Source of the DNA: Hyphomonadaceae bacterium
GTDB taxonomy: Bacteria; Pseudomonadota; Alphaproteobacteria; Caulobacterales; Aquidulcibacteraceae
Length of the DNA: 64,000 nucleotides
Direction of reading: 5' to 3'
NCBI GenBank assembly: GCA_016791445.1
Contig: JAEUMP010000006.1
Location: 62,001-126,000, forward strand
Shown here: piece after piece, positions 16,601 through 23,318 of the stretch
Layout: each line of letters begins with the position of its first letter
Numbering within the stretch: position 1 is the stretch's first letter
Position numbers and translations under genes: made by a program
The notes under the pieces: generated by a model
The model's database searches: none
Seen by the model: only the letters and a program-made list of their open reading frames with translations
What the model was told of the DNA's origin: nothing

Positions 16601-17199
16601 CGCGACGCGATGAACAGACCGATGGCGAGCGCGATCACGCAGGCGAGGAAGGAGCGAAAGAGGATCGCAGCCACGCGATCCTTCAGATCGGCGGCGCGCG
16701 CGATGAGCACGAAGCGCCCCACCTCCTCCCCGGCCTGTACGATGGGCGTCGACGTCTCGATGGTCCGCGTGGCCAGCAGCGCGCCGATTCCGAGGTCGCC
16801 TGCGTCGCCCTCGATGCGCACGTCGGAGCCGAGACGCAGGCCGCTGCCGATTTCGGCGAACACCGCGCCGTTGGCGTCTTCCACCCGGGCGTAGGCGATG
16901 TCCGGCATCTGCGCTACGCCGCGCAGCACGGTGTTGGCGCCCTGCCGGTCGCCGCTCGCGACAGCGCGCGAAACGACCGAAGAAAAAACCCGCGCCGTCG
17001 AGGTCAGCGCGTCGCGTTTGGCGTCGGCATAGCGCGACAGCTCGGTCCACAGCGACAATCCGCCGACTGTGGCGGTCGCGGCGACGACGGCCGCAAGCAC
17101 GAGCGCCTGCAGCTTGCCCGCGATCGACGGTCCGTTACGGCGGATGTCTGCCGCAGCCCTCACCCGTGAAAATCCCCGCTCCTTCCGCACTCGAAACAA
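13690..17199 (-). CDS. Hybrid histidine kinase fused to HPt and EAL c-di-GMP phosphodiesterase
   Basis: A protein of 1169 residues. Domain order: TM helix (about 30-50), extracytoplasmic sensor (50-175), TM helix (180-198), HAMP (200-255), HisKA with H299 (MSHEIRTPMNG), and HATPase (DTGIG, FGGTGLGL). A degenerate receiver with no phospho-Asp follows (about 530-630). Then come a true receiver with D700 (LILMDGSMPEMDG), HPt with H848 (AAHAIKSMSLSLG), and an EAL domain (920-1160). The EAL signature reads EGLVRW (951-956) but the other catalytic parts (VNASPTQL, EITEQ, DDFGTGFSS, KIDKSFV, AEGVET) are intact, so hydrolysis of c-di-GMP is likely. A whole phosphorelay thus sits in one chain with the output enzyme. 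The start may be the GTG at 17163 rather than the TTG at 17199. It is divergent from the REC-kinase gene at 17278. Confidence 0.93.
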   Translation of the reverse strand: MFRVRKERGFSRVRAAADIRRNGPSIAGKLQALVLAAVVAATATVGGLSLWTELSRYADAKRDALTSTARVFSSVVSRAVASGDRQGANTVLRGVAQMPDIAYARVEDANGAVFAEIGSGLRLGSDVRIEGDAGDLGIGALLATRTIETSTPIVQAGEEVGRFVLIARAADLKDRVAAILFRSFLACVIALAIGLFIASRLQKAITGPIARLDAAVARIRESQTFDAPVEATSNDEVGRLVEGFNAMLGEIRARDGRIEAHLKGLEREVDARTRDLRIARDAAEQANRAKSDFLATMSHEIRTPMNGVLVMAELLAGAKLADKPRRYADVIVRSGKNLLAIINDLLDFSKIEAGKLELENTRVDLAEIVDQTASLFWERARGKGLDFAAYVAPDTPRFVMGDPVRIGQIVTNLVTNALKFTEAGHVLVTVTSDPRRPGVIRFAVRDTGIGIAKEKLAGVFTAFTQADQTTTRKFGGTGLGLTICRRLAQAMGGDIGVASDVGKGSTFAAHLPLPAAADNAPWPMFTEPRTAVVDCALPATRRVLTQYLRAAGYEIAPEGDATCAANLLIADPDRFRHHPRRQGAQRIVLRALGDSAADQVLEEHEADAALDLPLLRADVEALLEDLVAGSVRRRAVRAPQSANLPRYGGRTVLVVDDNAVNREVAIESLSRFHVGAETAENGRIAVEMAKARLYDLILMDGSMPEMDGFQSTRAIRAHEAETGAPRTPVVAFTADVLGAAADAWETAGADGVLHKPFTIAALGAHLATHFGAPDEAEEDLAPEAPAEMDAAATEGAPEDPFAHLDELGATEFVQRVVGLYLDQAPKRFGELLAAVRVNNQDAAARAAHAIKSMSLSLGATDVAQICAAAERRVRVDNGAIDEVDVAAIADAIETTVAILARKIGQEEKLAPLALGRIGVAGELEAAIRTDQLALHYQPIFDRSGQRLLGFEGLVRWTRPNGAAISPPDMVRVAEDSGLIALLGDWAIDRAARDARDWQGVFVTVNASPTQLNDHNFDARVFETLRKRGMDPKRFVIEITEQATLEAEQEVIDLIKRLRAGGVQIALDDFGTGFSSLTHLRRFPIDKVKIDKSFVTDLGAGLEGATIIHAVVAIGRTLGFQMVAEGVETPEQHAFLRAAGVHALQGWLFGKAMPPSDAAALVVRHAAGVA

Positions 17200-17204
17200 C
17201 TGCG

Positions 17205-17245
17205 GTTAACGCCGCCTCAACCGTCGCGCCGTGCGCTTTGTTAAC
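17205..17245. promoter_or_regulatory. Pair of GTTAAC sites between divergent signalling genes
   Basis: Two GTTAAC palindromes (17205-17210 and 17240-17245) lie 35 bp apart in the 78-bp region that must hold both promoters. GTTAA half-sites recall CtrA recognition sequences (TTAA half-sites) in Caulobacterales, but a full TTAA-N7-TTAA site is absent. Binding by any factor is untested. Confidence 0.4.
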
Positions 17246-17277
17246 CAGCGCACGCTAAGCGATGGGCAGGTTTCCCC

Positions 17278-18435
17278 ATGCTCGCACAACCTCTCGACCA
17301 GACTGGTTTCTTTTTCGTGCTCGACGAGCCGGCGCGTATTCTCGTGGCGGACGACGATCCGATCCTGCGCGAGTTCGCGTGCGTGCATCTGGCGACGCCC
17401 GACGTCACGCTGGACACAGCCGGCGACGGGTCGGAAGCGCTGGAGAAGCTCCTCGACGGCGACTTCGATCTGGCCCTCGTCGATCTCGACATGCCCGTCA
17501 TGGACGGCTTCGAGCTGATCACGAAAATGCGCGCCCACGAGAAGCTGCGCCACATTCCGATCGTCGTGGTCACGGGGCGCGAGGACATGGCCGCCATCGA
17601 CCGCGCCTTCCAGGCCGGCGCCACGTCCTTCGTGGTCAAGCCGCTCAACTGGCGCCTCCTGAGCTACCAATTGCGCTATGTCCTGCGCGGCTACCATCAG
17701 GAAAGTCAGATCCGCGAGGCCAAGGAGCGCGCCGAACAGGCGCACGCGATCAAGGCCAACGTGCTGCGTCTTGTGCAGCATGAGTTGCGCACGCCGCTGA
17801 CCTCCATCGTGGGCTTCGCCGAACACATCGAGCAGCATCCGAAATCCGCCGAAGTCGCGGAGTTCGCCGGCCTCATCGCCGGCGCCGGGCGGCGCTTCTC
17901 CACCAACGTCTCCGAGCTGATCTCGGCGGCGCAGATGCTGACGTCGGAGTTCACGTTGCGCACCGACGAATGTCGCGCGCAGCAGATCATCGACGCGGTC
18001 GTGGCGGCGGAACAGCCGGCGGCGAAGGAAAAGGGCGTCGCGCTGCGCGGCGTCGACGGCTCACAGGGCGCGCGCTTCGAGTGCGACCGCGAGCGCGTGG
18101 TGCGCGCCTTGCGCCATCTGGTGCGCAACGCCATCGAGCACGGTGAAGGCGCGGTCGATTTCGTGGCCACACCCGAACGCGGCGGCGGCGTGGCCTTCGC
18201 GATCCGCGATCGCGGTCCGGGGATCGATCCCGTCCAGCTCGAACGCTGCTTTGAGGCCTTCCAGCAGGGAGAGGATGCGCTGAACCGGCGCAGCGGCGGC
18301 CTCGGCCTCGGCCTGCCCGTCGCGCGACGCGTGTTCACCGCGCACGGCGGCGCGCTATCGGTGACGCAGGTGGACGGCATGGGCTGCCTCGTGGTCGCCA
18401 CCCTCCCCGCCCGTCCCGCGCCGACGGAAGCCTGA
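17278..18435 (+). CDS. REC-HisKA-HATPase sensor-type kinase
   Basis: A 385-residue cytoplasmic protein with a receiver at the N-terminus (RILVADDDPILRE, phospho-Asp in LVDLDMPVMDG, K in VVKPLNW). It is followed by HisKA (LRLVQHELRTPLTS) and HATPase_c (RNAIEHGEG, GLGLGLPVAR). No transmembrane helix is present. In such proteins the receiver senses an upstream kinase and controls the kinase domain. Here the adjacent, divergent hybrid kinase is the obvious partner candidate. Divergent promoters share only 78 bp, so co-regulation is likely. Near the 3' end a TGAACGCCGTTCA palindrome follows the stop. Confidence 0.9.
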   Translation: MLAQPLDQTGFFFVLDEPARILVADDDPILREFACVHLATPDVTLDTAGDGSEALEKLLDGDFDLALVDLDMPVMDGFELITKMRAHEKLRHIPIVVVTGREDMAAIDRAFQAGATSFVVKPLNWRLLSYQLRYVLRGYHQESQIREAKERAEQAHAIKANVLRLVQHELRTPLTSIVGFAEHIEQHPKSAEVAEFAGLIAGAGRRFSTNVSELISAAQMLTSEFTLRTDECRAQQIIDAVVAAEQPAAKEKGVALRGVDGSQGARFECDRERVVRALRHLVRNAIEHGEGAVDFVATPERGGGVAFAIRDRGPGIDPVQLERCFEAFQQGEDALNRRSGGLGLGLPVARRVFTAHGGALSVTQVDGMGCLVVATLPARPAPTEA

Positions 18436-18544
18436 ACGCCGTTCAGCCGCCGTTCAGGCGCGCACGCGACATGCTGCAGGCTTCACGGCGTGCGGCCTCC
18501 ACCCCCGATGCGCCGACCAGACAAACGCGCACGGAAACAACGCC

Positions 18545-18961
18545 ATGGCCAGGAAGTTCGCCGCCGTCATCGGAGCGGCCGTCATCGCCCTCACCGCGCT
18601 CGCGCCCGCCGTGGCGTCTGCGGATCCCCGCTATCGCGGCCACGACCGCGGCTACTACGACAACCACCGCGGCCACTATGACGGCCGCCGCCATCATCGC
18701 CATCGCGACAACGACAACGACGCGCTTGCCGCCGGCGTGGTGGGTCTCGTCATCGGCACGGTCATCGGCAGCGCGCTGGCGGAGACCCGCCGCGACCCGC
18801 CGCCAGCCTATTATCCGCCGCCCCCGCCCCGCTACAGCGGCGGCTATCACGGCGGCCCCGCCTACTACGATCCGCCGCCGCAGCTCTGCCTGCAGCGGAC
18901 GCAGACATGGGACCCCTACGCCCGCCGCTATGTGACGCTCGAACGCCACGTGCCCTGCTAG
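18545..18961 (+). CDS. Small secreted glycine-zipper-type protein
   Basis: A 138-residue precursor: signal peptide to about VASADP, then a His/Arg/Gly/Tyr-rich stretch (YRGHDRGYYDNHRGHYDG). A short glycine-zipper helix (LAAGVVGLVIGTVIGSAL) lies at about 62-80. A proline/tyrosine-rich segment (YYPPPPPRYSGGYHGG) and two cysteines (LCLQRT ... VPC) close the chain. Similar small RcnB/glycine-zipper-like proteins are common in alphaproteobacterial envelopes; their function is unknown. It follows the kinase gene by 109 bp and may have its own promoter. Confidence 0.75.
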   Translation: MARKFAAVIGAAVIALTALAPAVASADPRYRGHDRGYYDNHRGHYDGRRHHRHRDNDNDALAAGVVGLVIGTVIGSALAETRRDPPPAYYPPPPPRYSGGYHGGPAYYDPPPQLCLQRTQTWDPYARRYVTLERHVPC

Positions 18962-19017
18962 AAATCGTCTGCACGCCACGCTTGTCCGTCGCTGCGCCGG
19001 ACACCTAAAGTCGCTGT

Positions 19018-19443
19018 ATGAAGTTTGTGTGCGACGCACCCGGCGGCAGGACATGGTTCCGCATCGAGACCGAAGCGGAAGCGGATGCCGAATCCGAACT
19101 CATGCGTCACGCGGTGGCGAAGTTCTTCCGTCGTGAACGCGAACGCGCGATCGCAGCGTGGTCTCCGCCCGCATCGGCGCCGGCGATAGAGCGCGACATC
19201 GGCCTGAAGGACTTCGTGGCGCGGACGATGCCGATGTTCCTGACGCTGCGCGACGAGGACGGCGCCGGACTGGCGACAGCGATGCTGGCGCCGGAAAACC
19301 GCGCGCGGGACGAGACGTTCCGACAGATCATCGTCGGCCCCGCCAACAGCGACGCCTTCGAGACACACGCCGACGCCATCGCGGCGCTGGCGCGCCATCT
19401 CCGCAAGGAGCTGCCGCGCGAGGACTGCTACCCCTACTCGTAA
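19018..19443 (+). CDS. Conserved-looking small hypothetical protein (141 residues)
   Basis: A soluble protein beginning MKFVCDAPGGRTWFRIETEAEA. The first strands (CDAPGGRTWFRIET) and the helix SELMRHAVAKFFRRERERA are the most distinctive parts. It has no signal peptide, membrane segment or known catalytic motif. It lies 56 bp downstream of the small secreted protein and 67 bp upstream of the TauD-like gene, all on the plus strand, so the three could share transcripts. Family not recognised. Confidence 0.65.
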   Translation: MKFVCDAPGGRTWFRIETEAEADAESELMRHAVAKFFRRERERAIAAWSPPASAPAIERDIGLKDFVARTMPMFLTLRDEDGAGLATAMLAPENRARDETFRQIIVGPANSDAFETHADAIAALARHLRKELPREDCYPYS

Positions 19444-19510
19444 GCGCCGCCCTCGTGCCTTTTCCGGCGCGGCGGTGCTAGGGTTGCGGCGCGATCATGG
19501 GAGAGCGCCG

Positions 19511-20338
19511 ATGGCGATCACGGTGAAGCGGGTGGCGGGCGCGCTCGGCGCGGAGATTTCCGGCGTCGATCTGTCGAAGGAACTCGACGGGCCGACATTC
19601 GACGCCATCCACCGGGCCTTCGTCGACCATGAGGTGATCTTCTTCCGCGACCAGTCGCTGACGCCGGAACAGCACAAGGCGTTCGGCCGCCGCTTCGGCT
19701 CGCTCAACATCCACCCTTATGTGAAGGGCATGGACGGCCATCCCGAGATCATGGAGATCATCAAGGAGCCGACCGACAAGCTGAACTTCGGCGGCGGCTG
19801 GCATTCCGACATGTCGTTCCTCGAAACGCCGTCCATCGGGTCCATCCTCTACGCGGTCGAGGTGCCGGACTTCGGCGGCGACACGCTCTTTGCGTCGATG
19901 ACGAAGGCGTACGACACGCTCTCGCCGGGCCTGAAGCAGACGCTGGAGGGCCTGCGGGCCGTGCATTCGGCGAACCGGGAGTATTCCGCGCAGGGCGCCT
20001 CCGCGCAGAAGCGCGGCTCCATGCAGGTGGCGGACGCCGAGGGCATGGCGGGCGAGTTCACGCACCCGGTGGTGAAGGTGCATCCGGTGACGGGCAGGAA
20101 GGCGCTCTACGTGAACCCCGCCTTCACGCTGCGCTTCGAGGGTTGGAAGGAGCGCGAATCGAAGCCCCTGCTCGACTATCTCTTCGATCACGCGCGCTAC
20201 GAGGCCTACACCTGCCGCTTCCAGTGGCGCGCGGGATCGATCGCCTTCTGGGACAACCGCAGCGTCTGGCACTTCGCGCTCAACGACTATCCCGGCCAGC
20301 GGCGGCATATGCGACGAGTGACCGTGGACGCCGTGTGA
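19511..20338 (+). CDS. TauD/TfdA-family Fe(II)/2-oxoglutarate dioxygenase
   Basis: A 275-residue non-haem iron oxygenase. The start MAITVKRVAGALGAEISGVDL is standard for the family and has a GGGAGAG Shine-Dalgarno. Metal ligands are H98 and D100 (GWHSDMSF) and H254 (SVWHFALNDY); R268/R269 (RHMRRVT) should bind 2-oxoglutarate. TauD releases sulfite from taurine and TfdA degrades 2,4-D, but specificity across the family is broad. No sulfonate ABC transporter lies beside it, so taurine is not supported by context. Cytoplasmic. Confidence 0.92.
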   Translation: MAITVKRVAGALGAEISGVDLSKELDGPTFDAIHRAFVDHEVIFFRDQSLTPEQHKAFGRRFGSLNIHPYVKGMDGHPEIMEIIKEPTDKLNFGGGWHSDMSFLETPSIGSILYAVEVPDFGGDTLFASMTKAYDTLSPGLKQTLEGLRAVHSANREYSAQGASAQKRGSMQVADAEGMAGEFTHPVVKVHPVTGRKALYVNPAFTLRFEGWKERESKPLLDYLFDHARYEAYTCRFQWRAGSIAFWDNRSVWHFALNDYPGQRRHMRRVTVDAV

Positions 20339-20376
20339 CCGCGCGCGTAGAGCAACGACAAAACCGGGAGGACATC

Positions 20377-21138
20377 ATGCTGCGTTCGCTTCTCGTCGCC
20401 GCTTCGGCCGTGGCCCTGGTCGCGTGCGCATCGACGGCGCCGCCGCCCGGCTCGGTGAACGCGACCGCCGCCTACGACATGGCCGTCGCCGATGCGAACC
20501 GCCCGGCGGAGGATGTCGCGAAGGACGCGCTGCGCAAGCCCGCCGAGACGCTCGCCTTCGCGCGCGTGATGCCGGGGCAGACGGTGGCGGAGATCTTGCC
20601 GGGCGCAGGCTATTTCACGCGGCTCCTGTCGAAGGCGGTCGGGCCGAACGGCAAGGTGATCTCGATCGTGCCGTCCACGGCGCTCTCCTTCCCCGCGCAG
20701 ATCGACCCCGTGCGCGGCATCGCGTCGAACGCGGCGTATGCGAATGTCCATGTGGAGACGCCGGAGGGCACGCTCTCCACGTCGGAGCCGGTGGACGTCT
20801 ACTTCACCGCGCAGAACTACCACGATCTCCACGCCTATTACGGCGCGGAGGCCGCGGCCGCGTTCAACCGCGACGTGTTCAAGTCCCTGAAGCCCGGCGG
20901 CACGTTCCTCGTGATCGACCATGCGTCCGTCGCCGGCGCGGGGACGAGCGTCTCGCGCTCGCTCCACCGCATCGAGGCCTCCGTCGTGCGCCGCGAGATC
21001 GAGGCCGCGGGCTTCGTGTTCGACGGCGAGAGCGCGATCCTCGCGCAGCCCGCCGACCCGCGCACGCAGAACGTCTTCGAGGAGCCGATCCGCGGCAAGA
21101 CCGACCAGTTCATGATGCGCTTCCGGAAGCCGGGCTGA
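20377..21138 (+). CDS. Lipoprotein with class I SAM-methyltransferase-like domain
   Basis: 253 residues, with GGGAGG before the ATG at 20377. A lipobox (LVACAS) makes it a likely lipoprotein. The mature part contains a methyltransferase-like Rossmann core: a motif-I-like strand (VAEILPGAGYFTRLLSKAV), then GKVISIVP and a later FKSLKPGGTFLVIDH. I recall a family of periplasmic or lipid-anchored methyltransferase homologues in Caulobacterales, for which SAM availability outside the cytoplasm is unclear. It follows the TauD gene by 38 bp in the same direction. The 3' end overlaps the convergent HTH gene by 29 bp. Confidence 0.8.
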   Translation: MLRSLLVAASAVALVACASTAPPPGSVNATAAYDMAVADANRPAEDVAKDALRKPAETLAFARVMPGQTVAEILPGAGYFTRLLSKAVGPNGKVISIVPSTALSFPAQIDPVRGIASNAAYANVHVETPEGTLSTSEPVDVYFTAQNYHDLHAYYGAEAAAAFNRDVFKSLKPGGTFLVIDHASVAGAGTSVSRSLHRIEASVVRREIEAAGFVFDGESAILAQPADPRTQNVFEEPIRGKTDQFMMRFRKPG

Positions 21139-21817
21139 CGTCGCCGTCGCCGCCCTCCAGCGGCCCGAAGCGTTCTTCATAGGCGGCGAGCCTGTCGCGG
21201 ATCTTGCGGCGCTCGTTCGCCTCCGCGTCCGCTTTCTTCCGCGCCTCGCTGCGCAGGTTCCAGTGGCGCTCCTTCAGCTTGTTCTTGTCGTCCGGCCCGC
21301 GGGCGAAGAGCCTGTCGGCGTACTGCTCGTTGATCACCGCGTCCGCCACGACCGTCAGCAGCGTGGGCCACGTTTCCGGGGCGATGCGGAAATAGAGTTC
21401 CGACAGACGCGCGAATTCCCGCGCCCGCGGATAGTCGCCGTGCTGCAACGCCATCCCCGACACGCCGAGCGTGAGATTGCCGAGTTCGGCGGGGTCGGCG
21501 GGCGTCCCGTCCGGGTCCCAGGCGATCGTCGCGAACACGGCCGCGATCGCCTCGTCGAGCGCGGCGCGGCGTTCAGCGACCGCGGCCGTGCGCGCCGCGT
21601 CCTCCGCCATGCTCTCGCGCGCCATGAGTTCGGCGTTGTCGCGCTTGGTCCAGCCCTGGGCGCCGGCGTGGCGATAGATGCTGCTGGGCGAGACCTTCCA
21701 CCGCTGCGCCAGCGTCCGCGCGGTCGCGCCGCGCCTGTAGGCCTCGCCGATCTCGGCCCAGATGTCGGGCGTCAAGCGATAGTAGGTGGCGGGGGCTTCG
21801 GGATCGGCATGGGCCAT
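21110..21817 (-). CDS. Helix-turn-helix protein, possibly terminase-small-subunit-like
   Basis: A 235-residue protein with a strong AAGGAG Shine-Dalgarno. An N-terminal HTH of resolvase/terminase type is visible (IGEAYRRGATARTLAQRWKVSPSSIYRHAGAQGW), followed by a helical alanine-rich middle (AVAERRAALDEAIAAVF). A basic coiled-coil C-terminus (KNKLKERHWNLRSEARKK) closes the chain. No ligand domain is evident. Such HTH-plus-helical proteins are found as phage terminase small subunits and as uncharacterised chromosomal regulators; no phage genes adjoin it. The last 29 bp overlap the convergent lipoprotein gene. Confidence 0.7.
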   Translation of the reverse strand: MAHADPEAPATYYRLTPDIWAEIGEAYRRGATARTLAQRWKVSPSSIYRHAGAQGWTKRDNAELMARESMAEDAARTAAVAERRAALDEAIAAVFATIAWDPDGTPADPAELGNLTLGVSGMALQHGDYPRAREFARLSELYFRIAPETWPTLLTVVADAVINEQYADRLFARGPDDKNKLKERHWNLRSEARKKADAEANERRKIRDRLAAYEERFGPLEGGDGDVSPASGSAS

Positions 21818-21913
21818 GAGGATGCTCCTTCTTGAAAGCGTGGAGCATGGCCGATGCCGCGACCCGGTCGGATTGCGGGAGCTAAATCCCCCTGTTTCGA
21901 CGTCTAAATCCCC

Positions 21914-22063
21914 CCTTCTCCCCCGCGAGGGGGAGAAGGTGTCCCGAAGGGACGGATGAGGGGGCGTCCCTCAGAATGAGGTCGGCCATAGCGGCCAATC
22001 GCGGACCCGCCCCCTCATCCGACGGCTTCGCCGCCACCTTCTCCCCCTCCCGGGGGAGAAGGG
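21914..22063. repeat. Inverted pair of palindromic REP-like units (copy 1)
   Basis: Two REP-like units of about 53 bp face each other with a ~42-bp spacer. Each unit holds a perfect or near-perfect hairpin (CCTTCTCCCCC / GGGGGAGAAGG), a second short hairpin (GTCCCGAAGGGAC or GGCGGCGAAGCCGTC) and the tail GGATGAGGGGGC. The pair ends 14 bp before the DUF559 start codon. Confidence 0.85.
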
Positions 22064-22076
22064 TTATGATCGCGCC

Positions 22077-22466
22077 ATGCGGAACGGGGACACGCATAAA
22101 CGCGCACGCGCGCAGCGGCGCGAACTCACGCTGTCAGAGGCAAAACTCTGGAGCTGCTTGCGCGACCGTCGCTGGAAAGGCCTCAAATTCCGCCGCCAGC
22201 ACGCGATCGGGCCTTATGTCGTGGACTTCGCCTGCACGGACCTGCGCCTCGTCCTCGAAGTCGACGGCCGCAGCCACGACGCACCCGAACAGATCGCCTT
22301 CGACGCGCAACGCACCGCCTTCCTCGAAAAAGCCGGCTGGCATGTGGCGCGGATTTCAAACGTGGATGCGCTGGCGGGCGGGGACCCGCTCTATCTCAAA
22401 CTCGATGCGATTGTTCTCCCCCTTCTCCCCCGAGCGGGGGAGAAGGTGTCGCGAAGCGACGGATGA
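22077..22466 (+). CDS. DUF559 family VSR/PD-(D/E)XK-like endonuclease
   Basis: A 129-residue protein of the DUF559 family, related in fold to very-short-patch repair and other PD-(D/E)XK nucleases. Visible motifs: SEAKLW (E21), FRRQHAIGPYVVDF (D50), and LVLEVDGRSHD (E61, D63, H67), the putative metal site. The C-terminus (PLLPRAGEKVSRSDG) is encoded by the downstream repeat unit, and the stop codon lies within that unit's GGATGAGGGG tail. Upstream the start follows a second repeat pair by 14 bp. The gene is therefore framed exactly by inverted repeat pairs. Role unproven: DNA repair, defence, or handling of the repeats themselves are all possible. Confidence 0.85.
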   Translation: MRNGDTHKRARAQRRELTLSEAKLWSCLRDRRWKGLKFRRQHAIGPYVVDFACTDLRLVLEVDGRSHDAPEQIAFDAQRTAFLEKAGWHVARISNVDALAGGDPLYLKLDAIVLPLLPRAGEKVSRSDG

Positions 22467-22573
22467 GGGGGCGAGTCTCGAAAGGCGCGCGGCGCCGACA
22501 AGAGAGTCTCATCCCGCCCGACGCCCCCTCATCCGGCCCGCTGGGCCACCTTCTCCCCTCACGGGGGCGAAGG
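22421..22573. repeat. Inverted pair of palindromic REP-like units (copy 2)
   Basis: This has the same structure as copy 1: CCTTCTCCCC-type hairpin, short hairpin TCGCGAAGCGA, tail GGATGAGGGGGCG, spacer of about 50 bp, then the inverted unit CGCCCCCTCATCC to CACCTTCTCCCC. Its first unit encodes the last ~15 residues and stop codon of the DUF559 gene. Confidence 0.85.
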
Positions 22574-22598
22574 AAAACCCATCACCACCAGCTCAATC

Positions 22599-22647
22599 CT
22601 CTTCTCCCCCGCGAGGGGGAGAAGGTGTCGCGAAGCTGACGGATCGG
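22599..22647 (+). repeat. Single palindromic REP-like unit (copy 3)
   Basis: CTTCTCCCCCGCGAGGGGGAG hairpin followed by GGTGTCGCGAAGCTGACGGAT: one unit with a slightly degraded second hairpin and no inverted partner seen. The ~95 bp after it, up to 22742, are less GC-rich. Confidence 0.8.
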
Positions 22648-22741
22648 AGTCTTCAAGCGGTTCTGCACCCTTCATCGGCACCATTCAGCCTTCTGCCACA
22701 TCAATAGAATCTCGATAGAATGGAGGAATGGGAGGGACCTG

Positions 22742-23296
22742 ATGCACGATTGCCTGTTTGAGCTAAACTCGACCTCTGTGACCGCTTGGGCAACGGTTGG
22801 TCTTCTGATTGCTACTTTGGTGCTTGCAGTGGTCGCTGGTTATCAAATTCACACGCTGAGAGCGGAGAACAGACGAGAGCGCACGTTGAGCGTGTGTATG
22901 AAATACGACTCTGACAGCGTTATCGTCGAAAGCACCCGCAGTTTGCGGCGCGCTCGAAACTCTGGGGATATTCGAGCAAAGACCTCGAAGTTCCGATCGG
23001 AAATCGTCTCCCTATTGAATTACCTCGATCTCATTGCCATCGGAATCCGCAGAGGCCTTTTCTCGGAGGAAATCGCTAGAGATCACATGGAGTCCATAGT
23101 GATCGGAGAATTTGACTTCTACGTCGCAAGCGGCTTGGCAGCGAAGGTAGAAACTCACGATCCCCTCTCAAGGATAAACTTGGCCGACTATGATACGCTA
23201 AAGTGGTTGCGAGATCGCTGGTCCAAACCCGCAAGTCGTGAACCCTACCTCAATCGTGTCGTGGTTTGGCTCAAGAGTTTTCCTCGTGGCGACTGA
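22742..23296 (+). CDS. Membrane-anchored DUF4760-like protein, lower GC
   Basis: A 184-residue protein with a GGGAGGG Shine-Dalgarno. One N-terminal transmembrane helix (VGLLIATLVLAVVAGYQI) is followed by a cytoplasmic helical domain (YDSDSVIVESTRSLRRARN, IVSLLNYLDLIAIGIRRGLF, RVVVWLKSFP). The pattern of a single helix, then 'LLNYLDLIAIGI', then a tryptophan-containing helix recalls DUF4760 proteins, whose function is unknown and which often sit in accessory and defence regions. Base composition is visibly lower in GC than the neighbours, which suggests transfer. It is convergent with the serine peptidase at 23319. Confidence 0.7.
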   Translation: MHDCLFELNSTSVTAWATVGLLIATLVLAVVAGYQIHTLRAENRRERTLSVCMKYDSDSVIVESTRSLRRARNSGDIRAKTSKFRSEIVSLLNYLDLIAIGIRRGLFSEEIARDHMESIVIGEFDFYVASGLAAKVETHDPLSRINLADYDTLKWLRDRWSKPASREPYLNRVVVWLKSFPRGD

Positions 23297-23318
23297 CTTG
23301 CTCCGGTACCGCAGCGCG

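Noticed and set aside
15181-17169. 662-residue plus-strand frame opposite the hybrid kinase
   Set aside because: Shadow frame of the kinase gene; no family character.
21914-22647. Repeated palindromes as a possible CRISPR array
   Set aside because: There are only two pairs plus a single copy, spacers are unequal, repeats are internally palindromic and alternate in orientation, and a coding gene sits between them. No cas genes are nearby.
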